Part shown: piece by piece, positions 26,920-36,515 of the stretch
How the letters are laid out: every line of letters begins with the position of its first letter
Numbering within the stretch: the first letter of the stretch is position 1
Source of the DNA: Megaleporinus macrocephalus
Taxonomy: Eukaryota > Chordata > Actinopteri > Characiformes > Anostomidae
Assembly (NCBI GenBank): GCA_021613375.1
Contig: CM038708.1
Span: forward strand, 32,015,559-32,079,558
Length of the DNA: 64,000 nucleotides
Reading direction: 5' to 3'
Position numbers and translations under genes: made by a program
Notes under the pieces: generated by a model
What the model saw: the letters and a program-made list of their open reading frames with translations, nothing else
Databases searched by the model: none
What the model was told of the DNA's origin: nothing

Positions 26920-26920
<1 letters not shown>

Positions 26921-26984
<64 letters not shown>

Positions 26985-26988
26985 ACAA
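26921..26988. repeat. (CA)n microsatellite
   Basis: About 29 perfect CA units to 26978, then TACACACA. Confidence 0.95.
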
Positions 26989-27129
26989 GGAACAATGCAT
27001 TCTGCTTCATTGAATAAAATGCAGTGTGTGGGCGGTTGTTTGTGAGCAAGTAAACAGAAGAAAGAAGTGGAAGAAGTGTAGACATGTGCGACACTTGCCT
27101 AACAAACATTCATCTTGTTATGAATGCTA

Positions 27130-27245
27130 TCTAAGGGCGGAGTTTCATGGTCGGATCAAATCAGGTCATAACCGGATCGTCCATCACTGCCACGCCCGGC
27201 GACACTGCATCCTCCCGGGAGCCGTTGCCTGGTAACGGGGGGGCT
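27130..27245. promoter_or_regulatory. GC-rich island with an RFX X-box
   Basis: In otherwise AT-rich DNA, 27130-27245 is CG-rich and contains GTTGCCTGGTAAC (27224-27236), a good match to the RFX X-box (GTNRCC-N-RGYAAC), plus CCACGCCC and CCCGGGA. No clear exon adjoins. A regulatory element is plausible. Confidence 0.3.
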
Positions 27246-27268
27246 GATTGTGTTTACTTGGACAAGAA

Positions 27269-27301
27269 TGTGTGTGTATGTGTGTGTGTGTGTGTGTGTG
27301 G
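27269..27301. repeat. (TG)n microsatellite
   Basis: TG units with one TA interruption, immediately after the GC-rich island. Confidence 0.9.
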
Positions 27302-28210
27302 GCGTGCATGTAGAGGAACAGGTAGCTCTGATAAAGGCCTAATATGCTGTTATATTGTTTACTTTAACCAGTGTTTACATGTTTGTAAACAAACCCTTTA
27401 AAAAGAAATTCAATCATTTTTTTTATTTCTGCATAATGTAGTAGTCAGGAGAATGCCATTCATAGTGGTTTGATGTTAAATAGTTGTTGATGTTGTAAAG
27501 AAACAGTCTTTTTTCTTTTGGATAGGAACTAGTGGTGATATCTATATAACACAAATACAAACCACCTTACACGTGTCTTCTGGGTGTTTATATGGAAAGT
27601 TACAAATAATAGTAAAACAGTGGTAAATCTGAAAATAAAAATAAAAAACATTTTCTTTGGTGTCTATATTACACTGAGTACCTTAAAACGATGAATTTAG
27701 ATCATTTAAAAATATTATTCATACCAAAACTTTCTCTAAACTATCAGGCATCAGATTCTTATCCATTTCCTGTAATATTTCTGTTGTAGCTTTTAAAGAT
27801 ACTATGCGCAGACATCACTCAGTTTCTCCAGAATTGTGAATTTCACATCTAACTCTAAATTAAGGCTCTTATTTCTTAATTAGTTTATCATGTGAAAAAA
27901 GTACTGAACTCCTTATACTGAGGTTCTCAGTTTCTAAACCACTCAACAGCACTGTGAAGTTGATGAAGTGAGTATAAGCCTGAATAGAGTGTGTGTGTGC
28001 GAGTGTGTGTGTGTGTAGTAGGGTATATATGTGTATGCGTTGGTAAAGGTCAGTGTTTTCTCCCCGCTGTGCTGCAGTGATGTAGGGGTTATTAACTCTG
28101 ATCCACTGTGACGGACACTAAAAGGTTCCCCTGAACACCTAGAGTCTCCACACCATATAACACACCTGAGGGAGACATAACTCAGTGGGCGACAACACCT
28201 CTCATACCTC

Positions 28211-28211
28211 T

Positions 28212-28245
<34 letters not shown>

Positions 28246-28260
28246 AACACACATACACAT
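28211..28260. repeat. (CT)n(CA)n microsatellite
   Basis: A perfect CT run of about 12 units is followed by CACA-rich sequence. Confidence 0.85.
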
Positions 28261-29470
28261 AAGCCAAATCTACTGTAATAAGCCTAAAGGACTGAACCCA
28301 GAATCTTAACTTTAAGATCATTTTAACTGGTAGAGAGAGTTTTCAGTATGATGCTCACTCTAGCATTTCTGGATCATCTTTTCTTATATTCTAAAATGAT
28401 TTTTGCCAAACCTAACTCAGTCGGTGCTGCTGCTTTTGAACAATGTTTGTCACTGTGTTTAACTTCTTTTAAGTTTACTTTCATATTAGTTTACTCTTGG
28501 CTTGCTAGCCCAAGTTGTCATATACTGTCCATTCTAAGTTTGTCTGTGGATTCTTGATAGGTAAACATACGTCATAGCTGGCTTCATTCAGCACTGATGT
28601 GTTTTTTCATGGTAATGTTCTACACTCAGCTTGGGTTTTACTTCTTAATCAGTCAAAGACACATTTTGTTGTGTTTTTATTCAAACCGCCTAGGATATCC
28701 CACCTTACGCTGCCACCTTTGTGTGATTTAGGGATTTTATGGATTTTTTGTTTTTGAGGGGAAGGTGTAAAAAGTATACTTTTCACTCACATTTCTTTTA
28801 TTCAGCTACACCATATGGTCTAGTTAGCCAATCAGCAGTTGCTTGTTTCTCTAGATGATGCGCATCCAACAAGTGGGTGGGTTTTTATTTCTTCTCTTTA
28901 AAATTTGGTACATGTCTATAGTAGGTTTCAAAGATTAGACAAACTTGTGTTGTTTACAAAAATTTATTCATACAAATCTTACAACACCTTATTTTTTGAC
29001 ATTTCTATTGGTGACCTCTGTTGTGGTTCCCATTTGTGTTATTATAACCTACTATTCATCTACACAAGAAATAGATTTGTTTTAAGATTCATCTAAAGTA
29101 AGGCTTCAGGCGCTATCAAACTTTACACACAGCATGAATTTCAGGGCTGGGAGTGATTTCTACGGCTAGCAATCACACACTACTTATAGTGAAGCTAAAA
29201 CAACAGGAAATGGTTCACGAAATCAAAACAAAATAGGGCGGGGCCAGTGAACAAAAGTCATGTGATCCAATGAAATGGGAGGAGTGTGAGCAGGTGATGT
29301 GCAGCATTGGAGGGCCACTAACATGCCATCTGAGATTGGTGGCCATTTTTTAAGTCGAAGCAAAGGCACCCGAGCTGCAAGCTGCCCTCCTGCGTCACAA
29401 GGCCTGCAGGAGAACGCATAATTAAACACAGATTGATTTCACACTCACACAGTCTTCCTTACACTCTCTC

Positions 29471-29473
<3 letters not shown>

Positions 29474-29503
<30 letters not shown>
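29474..29503. repeat. (CT)n microsatellite
   Basis: About 15 perfect CT units. Confidence 0.9.
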
Positions 29504-29504
<1 letters not shown>

Positions 29505-30299
29505 ACATACACACACATTCACAGTCTAACACACCCTGGTGAGATCTAAAACGCTGCAGTTTTGGCTGGGCGTGCTTTAACCTGTCACTTTTGTATTATA
29601 CATCTTTGCTCAAATTTTGTAACTGTCTCTCTTAGTTTTTTAGTTTTTTGTCTATCATGTTAAACTCAGTTTCTTACGATCTACACCATCTGAAAATTAC
29701 ATGACCAATGGACCAAGAGAAACTACTTCTCATTCAATGTTTATGTCTTTCTCTTGTACAGTTATTTCTGACAACTTCCTTTCAAAACATTTCTGGAATA
29801 TTTTACTCCATGTTGCGTAAATAAACATTTGCATAAGAGGGACTGAAGCATGCACTGCCTGCGTAAGCAATTATGACTGCCGTCAACCCCTGCATTGACC
29901 TCCTACAGCTATGAAAGTCTAATTAGGGCCATCAACATTTGTAACTAAGCAGACATGACACGAGAGAGGTGCCCACCCTCCCAGGTCCCAAACAGTTGTA
30001 TGTAAAATTTTGAGCTTTTTGGTCAAATTACATTCTGTTGACTTCAAGTGAAAATAAGTTAAGACATCATCTATAGACAAGTTTATATTACGTCGGGTTT
30101 GGTCAAGAATGAAGAATTTTAATCTGTAAATCTAAAGATACACCCAGCGTGTCTTTGCAACAAGAGAGAGAAATCTGAGGTTCTATGAGTTACACAGTAT
30201 TAAACTTTAATTCCCTACAAATAAAGATTCTTCAGAAATAAAAACATTTACACACAAATACACAATCACACATGCTGCCCACCACCAGAAGAGCTGAAT

Positions 30300-30770
30300 G
30301 CTACTGTTCTAGTCAATGGATTAAACACATTCACAGGCTAAGATCCCCACAATTTTGGATAGAGAGATGAAGAAGAACAGCTTGGAAAGATGATAGATAA
30401 GGTGCTTGGGCATGCTTTTACAGGGATAGGAGAAAGGCTGGGCGGTGGCTCAAACAGAGGCATGTCTTGCAGGCCTCTACATTTTACAAGTGTGTTCTTC
30501 GAGGTGCATCACCTCCATTTTGAGTGTCCATGACAAAGAACTCATTTTTCATGTTTGGAGACAAATCCGCCCAAAATGAGGAGGTTCCATGATGTGAAAG
30601 TCAATGCGTTTGTCAAAGAGGGTTGTGAGCAGGTGAGGAAGGAGAGGAGTTTGGCTCGTGAAATTTAAGCGATAGATGACAGGGGAGGGAAACTTCACGG
30701 GAGAGAGAGGGGAGGAGTGAGAGACACCCCTCCGAAACAAGGGCTAAATGGTACCGGAGCCACAGAACTC
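30300..30770 (-). other. Open, proline-rich minus-strand sequence next to the candidate exon
   Basis: Downstream of the 30773 donor the minus strand keeps long open stretches. One reads FDKRIDFHIMEPPHFGRICLQT at about 30620-30550. Another reads GLQDMPLFEPPPSLSP near 30470-30425 and stays open to a TAG near 30340. They look more protein-like than the surrounding DNA but have no recognisable domain. They may be further exons or a 3' end linked to the 30773-30893 block. Confidence 0.2.
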
Positions 30771-30772
30771 AC

Positions 30773-30893
30773 CGGGAGATCGGGAGGGAACTGCCTCAGC
30801 CAGTTCCACATAATTGCCTCAAACTCATCCCCATCCGGGAGCGCCCCAATGTCTATGTCTTGTAGAAATTGGTGCAAATCTAAGTCTTCAGGG
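30773..30893 (-). CDS. Unrecognised candidate exon downstream of adcyap1
   Basis: A 121-nt open block has a good acceptor (pyrimidine-rich stretch ending in ACAACAG before 30893) and a very strong donor (CCCG/GTGAGT at 30773/30772). Only one minus-strand frame is open. It gives 40 residues beginning PEDLDLHQFLQDIDIG and ending WNWLRQFPPDLP, an acidic, leucine/aromatic-rich sequence like an activation domain. I do not recognise the family. The entry phase (one base completing a codon) matches the end of the adcyap1 GRF exon. It may be an alternative exon, part of another minus-strand gene, or chance; the plus strand is also open here. Confidence 0.3.
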
Positions 30894-30969
30894 CTGTTGT
30901 AAATAAAAAACACTACACTCTTAATTTCAACGTTCCAGAATAATAAAGAAAGGTAACATTCAATGCAAT

Positions 30970-31333
30970 GATTGTCTTTAAGACAATTTATTTACTCATA
31001 CTGGCAGGTATATGTAAAAGACAAGGTATCAGCAGCACACCGTTCAAGTGCACAATCACTTTCTTAACGTCTAAAAATAAATCAGTAAATATATATAGAC
31101 TATATTTTGGTCAGACTGAACGATTGGTCCACAAAGTTAGATCTGTGCGTTCTCAAGTGCTTCGGTACAAAAGAAAAACAGTATTATTATCAAAATATTC
31201 ATTTTAATGTCTTCACTTCATACATAAATACATGTTTAAAGAACACAGGCGCGATCGACTCATCGTCTCCACATCCGGCTGACTCAGGACTGTACATACA
31301 CGGGCGTCAGCGGCTTTGTATTTTTCGACAGTG
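30970..31333 (-). other. adcyap1: Proposed adcyap1 3' UTR with AATAAA
   Basis: Downstream of the TAG stop, the first canonical minus-strand AATAAA is at 30992-30987, giving a 3' UTR of about 360 nt. No other coding signal is seen on the minus strand between. Fish PACAP transcripts can be longer, so this may be one of several polyadenylation sites. Confidence 0.4.
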
Positions 31334-31517
31334 CTACAAATAGGCGAGCCGTCGTCCTTTGCTTCTAAATCTCTGTCTATACCTTTTGCCGAGGACTGCG
31401 GCCAGATACTTCTTCACGGCCATTTGCTTCCGATAGCGACTGTAGCTGTCTGTAAAGACCCCGTCTGAGTGGCGCTTGGAGAGTGGCTCTGTGCTGTCCT
31501 CCATCGCACTCCCGCCT
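31334..31517 (-). CDS. adcyap1: adcyap1 last coding exon (PACAP-38)
   Basis: The acceptor is CACACAG before 31517. It encodes GGS...EPLSKR (the end of the GRF-like peptide and the dibasic site), the complete 38-residue PACAP, GRR and the tail LAYL, then TAG at 31336-31334. The core [16 protein letters not shown] is identical to what is known for vertebrate PACAP. Position 5 of PACAP is Val (codon GTC) instead of the usual Ile, and the C-terminal third reads RYRQRFRSK as in other fish. Confidence 0.97.
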
Positions 31518-34127
31518 CTGTGTGCGAAGAGAGAAAGGAGGAGAGGGAGAGAGAAGCAGAGAGCGTCCACTGTGAAGGACTCTGCATACATATGACATAG
31601 AAGAAGCTTAAAAGACATGAACACAGTCCAATGAAGAAAACAGTTGGAAAAAAACTGGCATTGCAATTTTTTCTGCAATATATAAACTGCGACATTAAAA
31701 ATATAGAATTTTTCCCAGAACAGAGCTACATCGTTTTGAATGAGTTGGGTGATTTTGTGCATCTGCATTAAAAATAAGAATACTAACAAAAGAGGCTAAA
31801 AAATTACTTTTTTGACGGTGATCAATCCTTTCTTAAACTTTGTCATACAACCCATTTCACCATTCTTTACAAAAAAGCTTTAATTCAGAAACAATTATTT
31901 TATATTAGACTTTATTTTTAGATTAGTCAATTAGTCATGTAAAATTTGATCTATGTGAAAAGCTGTAGCATGAAATTGTAGATTTAATTTGACATTGCAG
32001 ATCCTGTGATGTGACTATTGCACACATTACTATGACGATGCTGTAATGATATTCTGTGCAGCCCTGACTGACAGCAGTCATAATGTTTGCAAACCGATTT
32101 TTGTTTTTTGCTTTTTGATTATGTCTATCCTACTTCGTAGGCTTATTCGTCCAAGTGGGAAGCAGTGCTCATACGTCAGTCAGACAAGCATTGCCAACAT
32201 GTGACTCAACACATTCCACATAAACACAGAACACACAAAACATGTAACTGTACATCAAGTTTCTCAAATTTTTCTTTGCACTTGCAGATTTTTGAGGGCC
32301 CAACTGGACTGCAATTAAGCCCAGTAAGAAGTATTCACTTCCAACGTCAGTAGCTTTCCATCAAAGGAATTATACTATGCATGATTTCAAAAATGACAGT
32401 AAACAATAATTTTAATACAGTCTTGGGTGTTTTAGCTTTTTGTTCCTCCTAGTCTGTCTAAACTTAAAGCAACAAAATAAGCAAAAAAAGCATCTACAAA
32501 GAAAAGACACCAGCGTTCCCAACATGCCACGGAAAGGACATATGAAATGTTATAAGCCGGTGACAGAAAGAAGGGGATGCTTACCCAACACGTTTTGCCA
32601 TGAGAGAATGCAGGTATTTCCGAGCTGATATCTGACCCAGTGCTTTCCTGTAGGCTTTATTAAACATCCCGTCTGCGTGCCTTTCCGTTCTGCATTCAAA
32701 ACGCCAAGCACACACATGGTCAAACAGCACAGCAGGACACCAGTCATATTCTAAAATAAAGCTGAGCTCAGCATCTCCCTACCGCCTAAGCTCTGCGCTA
32801 TGAAATCTTTCATATAAACTCTGTTTGACTGAGCTAAGGGTAGAAAAGAACCACGATTAGCCACTATTTTTATCTGGTCTTATCTTTGCCTTCTCCTATT
32901 TAACCAGTTTTATCTCAGTCTTTTGTAATTAACTTTTTTTTTCTATCAGTCCCTTTCCTATTTAAACAGTTTATCTCAGTCCTTTCTATGTTTAATGACT
33001 CTTCAGTTTTATCATAATCTTTTGTATGGTTATCAAATGTTATCTCAGTCTCAAGAAATATTGCTGTTCACAGAGCGTACGCATACACGTGTGTGGAAAA
33101 CACAGACAGAAAGCGAGCTGTACCTCTGCTCTGAAGGATAATATAACGTGTACGCAGTGTCCCCAGCTGATGGACCGCTCAGAGCAATCTGGTCACTGTC
33201 GAAGGCCAAATCTGCTACTGAATCCCCCTCTTCATAGCCCGCATTCTCCAGCCTGCAGCACAGAGCAACATCATCACGTCTAGCTGAGTTTCTAACATTT
33301 CACACCTTTGAAATTTTACCGCTGATTTAACCTGAACTGCCCACACAGGCTGTCTCACAGAAAAACACTCAGTTAACACCCTCATAGACTAATACACTGT
33401 TATTAATAATAATACAAAATGACTTAATATGGGTTGCTGAAAAATAAATGTTTACATGTTCACCTAAAAGGAGGACTTTTAAAAATATATATCTAATATG
33501 AAATGTAAAATATAATGTAACGTCTATTATAACTTCTGTAACATATATCGGATCGTTTACTCTGACAAAAAAAGGACAATCAACAAATAAAAAGCACAAA
33601 GAAGAAGTAAAAAACAATGTGCGAGAGAAAGAGGGTTGAAAATGACATTTTCGTCGAGAAGTGTAGAGAAATCTATCCGCGTGATCGATTATAAAACGAC
33701 ATTCATCAAATTCCGTTCAAATCAGTTCTGACGACAGAACAGAAACCGGGCATCACACACTAATCGTTTTCACACACACTCATTTGTGATCTCAGGTACT
33801 CACACGCAAACACACGTTTGTATTTCACCCTGTCTGATTTCTTTCACTCTTTATCGTTTTAAACGAAAAGCTACAGTTTTGTAGGGAAACGTGTTTTTTT
33901 TTATGAGGGGGGCAAGTAAAACGACCCCCCCCCCCGGCGTCTCTGTGTTCATGCCCGTCCTCGTCCTGGGACATTTGGTCCTCGCGAAGAGCTAAACACA
34001 CGCGCGCGGTGCGGTTCCCTGTGAGCGCGCGCTCCTACCTGACGCTCGGATAGCCGAGCGGAGAGCACGCGCCGCAGTGCACGAGGAGCCCGTAGATGAG
34101 GAAGGCCAGAGCCCTGCTGCTCCACAT
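31334..34127 (-). CDS. adcyap1: PACAP / GRF-like precursor (adcyap1), 4 coding exons
   Basis: This is a secreted neuropeptide precursor. By family knowledge PACAP acts on class B GPCRs (PAC1, VPAC) to raise cAMP, and in fish the same precursor carries a GRF-like peptide. The coding exons, in transcript order, are 34127-34039, 33252-33124, 32689-32585 and 31517-31334. All junctions split codons 2+1, and the sum is 507 nt (168 aa plus TAG). Residues 1 to about 22 are a signal peptide ([15 protein letters not shown]...) and about 23-76 the cryptic peptide. Residues 77-121 are the GRF-like peptide (starts [14 protein letters not shown]), KR is at 122-123, and PACAP-38 is 124-161 (starts [12 protein letters not shown]), followed by GRR for amidation and a LAYL tail. 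The internal LGKR would yield PACAP-27. Length and organisation match the fish family. Which teleost paralogue (a or b) it is cannot be settled here. Confidence 0.96.
32585..32689 (-). CDS. adcyap1: adcyap1 third coding exon (GRF-like / PRP peptide)
   Basis: 105 nt encode TER, then [16 protein letters not shown]... to MAKRV: the N-terminal 31 residues of the GRF-like (PACAP-related) peptide, as in other fish. The acceptor is AATGCAG before 32689 and the donor GG/GTAAGC (intron starts at 32584). In fish this peptide is well conserved, and was first described as a growth-hormone-releasing factor; the mammalian equivalent, PRP, has diverged. Processing at its start relies on a single Arg (TER), not a dibasic pair. 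Confidence 0.95.
32894..32983. repeat. Imperfect 63-bp duplication in adcyap1 intron
   Basis: TCCTATTTAACCAGTTTTAT at 32894 recurs as TCCTATTTAAACAGTTTATC at 32957, both followed by CTCAGTC. A third weaker echo (CAGTTTTATCATAATC) follows at about 33005. This is a short intronic tandem duplication. Confidence 0.6.
33124..33252 (-). CDS. adcyap1: adcyap1 second coding exon (cryptic peptide)
   Basis: 129 nt encode the end of codon 30 (Arg), residues 31-72 and two bases of codon 73. The acceptor is TGCTGCAG before 33252. The donor is AG/GTACAG, weaker than the others. The peptide is acidic ([17 protein letters not shown]...) and ends YTLYYPSEQ, the usual cryptic-peptide spacer before the GRF-like hormone. 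It is the least conserved part of the precursor, but the LEN and [10 protein letters not shown] segments fit fish precursors. Confidence 0.92.
34039..34127 (-). CDS. adcyap1: adcyap1 first coding exon (signal peptide)
   Basis: It encodes residues 1-29 plus two bases of codon 30. The ATG is at 34127-34125 in the context AACCATGT. The acceptor CTGCAG (34137-34132) lies only 4 nt before the ATG. The donor is AG/GTAGGA (intron starts at 34038). The reading is Met, then a hydrophobic core ([11 protein letters not shown]), then HCGACSPLG, a classic signal peptide with cleavage expected near the cysteine-serine stretch. This start was chosen because it is the first ATG after a strong acceptor and gives the usual fish PACAP N-terminus. 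Confidence 0.93.
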
Positions 34128-34135
34128 GGTTCTGC

Positions 34136-34137
<2 letters not shown>

Positions 34138-34169
<32 letters not shown>
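34138..34169. repeat. (GA)n microsatellite at the adcyap1 exon-2 acceptor
   Basis: About 16 GA units directly abut CTGCAG of the exon-2 acceptor. Read on the minus (sense) strand it is a (CT)n tract, so it supplies the polypyrimidine tract of intron 1. Confidence 0.9.
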
Positions 34170-34172
<3 letters not shown>

Positions 34173-34601
34173 TTACAAAGAACAGAACTTCATAAAAAAA
34201 ATAAAAATAACAGACAGCACCAGCGTTCCGCTCAATCTGTCTGTAAACTGTCACCCAACAGCAGCGCGAACGTTAGAATTCAAATTTTTGAATTTTTAAA
34301 ACGACACAAACGTTCCAGGTAGCGGTTATAAATCTGCACTGGTTCTGCAGTGTAAAAAAGTTACAGCTCAGCATTTCAGCGTTACGAATTTATAACCCCT
34401 CAGTGTTTATGATTTGAAGTGGAGTTTAAATCACTGATTTCTGTCTTTCTTACTTTCCTCCTCAGGTATTCTGCATCCTCCGCCCAGCGAGGGTGACATA
34501 CCTACAGCAGCTAGAGCAGCTGGGCGGAGTGCGCGAGCCCCCGACTGTAAGGATAAGATCTCTCTCTCTCTCACTCTTTCTTTTTATCTCTGTATTCTCA
34601 C

Positions 34602-34760
34602 CTTCCTCCCTCCTGTCCGCCTTTTTTCTCCTCTTTCTCTATAACTTCTCGGAGACTTTGCTCGGCTCTGCGTCCCTTTCGCGAAAACTTTCTGTCCGCC
34701 ACAGAAGAGAGTGCTCGGTTCGGTTCTCTCAGACTTCCTCGCGGTCATTTGTCTCCATCT
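34602..34760 (-). other. adcyap1: Proposed noncoding exon 1 of adcyap1
   Basis: PACAP genes normally have an untranslated first exon. Upstream of the signal-peptide exon, a strong donor GAAG/GTGAGA lies at 34602/34601, about 470 nt before the exon-2 acceptor. Upstream sequence is purine/GC-rich and CpG-rich. The start near 34760 is only inferred, from the TATA-like box 25-35 nt further upstream. Exon borders need transcript evidence. Confidence 0.4.
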
Positions 34761-34785
34761 CTCAGTTCGCCCGGCGCTACGGCGA

Positions 34786-34891
34786 GTTTTATTCCTCCAT
34801 GGTGAGGCAGAGCCTCCTTTTTTTTTTTACCCCCGCTGCCCCTCCCCACCCACTCTACCCCACCAGGGCTAAGCGATGCTGTCGACGTCAC
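34786..34891 (-). promoter_or_regulatory. Putative adcyap1 core promoter: TATA-like box and CRE-like site
   Basis: On the minus strand, GGAATAAAAC (34795-34786) is a TATA-like element. About 90 nt upstream, GTGACGTCGAC (34891-34881) contains TGACGTCG, one base off the palindromic CRE. PACAP genes are known to be cAMP/CREB-responsive, so the arrangement fits. The whole 33.95-35.15 kb stretch is richer in G+C and CpG than the surroundings. Assignment is inference from motif spacing. Confidence 0.4.
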
Positions 34892-34969
34892 TGACCTTCG
34901 AGATGCGTTACTTTTTCTCCCACCTGTACTCCGACAGGTCACGCCTCCTCAACGCTGTGATTGGTGGAG

Positions 34970-35110
34970 GTGCTCCGCCTCGTGCCCCAGGAGTATCTAT
35001 GAGATCAATTACCCGTTGCTTGTTAGTAAAACCTACCAGCCAATCCTTGCGCAGGGGCGTGGCTTACATAAAACAGGCGCTGGGTCGACGTTGCCTCGCT
35101 CGTCACGGAC
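34970..35110 (+). promoter_or_regulatory. CCAAT / GC-box / TATA-like array facing away from adcyap1
   Basis: On the plus strand AGCCAATCC (CCAAT at 35040-35044), GGGGCGTGGC (35054-35063) and CATAAAAC (35067-35074) occur in the order and spacing of a vertebrate promoter, with another inverted CCAAT (ATTGGTGG) near 34970. Nothing downstream on the plus strand looks like a conserved protein, so if active it may drive a noncoding divergent transcript. Confidence 0.3.
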
Positions 35111-35353
35111 CAGCTGAAGTCGTAAAACTCGCTTGGGCTTTCATGTAGAGAGAAAAGCTGTTCAGACCACACCGCAGGTGAATGCTAATACGCGCCAAAT
35201 GACTCATACTGGACTTTAGTGCAGGTAAATGGCTTTCTAACTATAGGCTACCCTTCACTCGTCTGAGGAGGTGAGGGTCGAACTTGAAATCAAAACCAAC
35301 CAAGATGAATCTTTGTACTTACTATTTAGGTGTTAATGCACTTTTAGATATGG

Positions 35354-35356
<3 letters not shown>

Positions 35357-35442
<86 letters not shown>

Positions 35443-35461
35443 ATTATTATTATTATTATTT
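35357..35461. repeat. (TA)n(TTA)n microsatellite
   Basis: About 40 TA units (to 35438) change directly into about 8 TTA/ATT units. It lies 1.2 kb upstream of the adcyap1 start codon. Confidence 0.95.
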
Positions 35462-35855
35462 ATAATTAATTATTAATAGGCTACCCTGAGAAGAAGAGGG
35501 TCAATTCTAAACTTTTTTTTTCAATTCTAAACTTAAAACCAACCAGAATGAATGTGTTAATAGACTTTAAGTCACAGTGCAAGATTTTATTTATATAACA
35601 TTGGTCAGCATCTACTGAAACAAGTAACTAGCCCACAAGATTCTTAAAAAACTCCCTGTATTACATATGGCCTATATTAATCTTGCAATGCCTTTATCTC
35701 TCAGACTGGAAGCTGGATATGACACACTCTGTTACTCGAATTGCGAAAGAAAGTGGAAAAAAACAAACAAACTATGTGTTGATATTTTTAGCTCTCAGTT
35801 GCCGGAGGATTTACATTCATGATAAAGAGTTTCGCTCGGACTGAATCACCCGCTT

Positions 35856-35872
35856 TGACGTCATGTGACGTA
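35856..35872. promoter_or_regulatory. Perfect CRE palindrome followed by a half CRE
   Basis: TGACGTCA at 35856-35863 is the full cAMP-response palindrome and is followed at once by TGACGTAT (35865-35872). It lies about 1.7 kb upstream of the adcyap1 start codon in a locally GC-richer block (35.80-36.05 kb). CREB/ATF binding is plausible; target gene and activity are inference. Confidence 0.45.
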
Positions 35873-36395
35873 TATGCCAGAGCTGTTTAATATTGCTTAA
35901 ATACGGGCTCTTATTGAAATACGGCGACTTTTAGGAATGAATGAATGAACTGACGGCTCCGTATCCTTCCATACAGACCTCTCACTGCACTGAACGACGG
36001 GCGCCACCAAGTGTTTCAGGTTAATAAATGCAGTGATCGCGTCATTATTGGCTTATAATTATTATGGCTTATTCGTCCAGTTACACGTACACACAAATAA
36101 CATTTCGTCTGATTTGTAGTTCAGAGAGTGCTTACAAATGGCATTGTTGTACTAATAGTCGATTTATGATGCAAGGAATCTGCTTTTTTTCTCAGTTCCA
36201 GCCATTTCAGTCATTTCCTTCAGTTCCAGCTTTTCTCCTATTTAATTTCATGCTGTTCTGCTGGGGACAAATCTGGACTGTTGTACAGTGTTCCTGTGTA
36301 GTCATGTGCATTTTGAACAAACTGATCATGTAAAGAGAATAATATAACCTAACAAACTTAATTTCTTTTGCTGTTATATCCACAGTTCTATAGGG

Positions 36396-36515
36396 CAGTG
36401 GTTCTCAAAGCAGTTCTCAGGGTCCCAAAGCAGTCCACATGTTTACTCTCAACACATAATAAACATGATAAAGGAAACCTGTGAGGGGCCATGAGGATTA
36501 CTTTGAGAACCACCG
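36396..36515. mobile_element. Short hAT-like MITE
   Basis: CAGTGGTTCTCAAA (36396-36409) and TTTGAGAACCACCG (36502-36515) are near-perfect inverted ends of the hAT type (CAG.GGTTCTCAAA). Length is 120 bp. An 8-bp target duplication is not evident. Confidence 0.7.

Larger units (their letters stand above)
26000..30290. other. Intergenic DNA with microsatellites, no gene seen
   Basis: Apart from the listed simple repeats and the 27.13-27.25 kb GC island, a second GC-richer block lies at 29230-29420 (GGGCGGGGCC, inverted and direct CCAAT boxes, GGCCATTTTTTAAG). No exon is recognised. Confidence 0.5.

Noticed and set aside
31334..31789. A 151-codon single-exon reading of the PACAP region
   Set aside because: The first 90 residues are intron 3 sequence upstream of the CACACAG acceptor at 31518-31522; only 31517-31334 matches the precursor.
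34493..34894. 133-codon plus-strand frame in the CpG-rich region
   Set aside because: Antisense to the proposed adcyap1 exon 1 and promoter; the composition explains the open frame.
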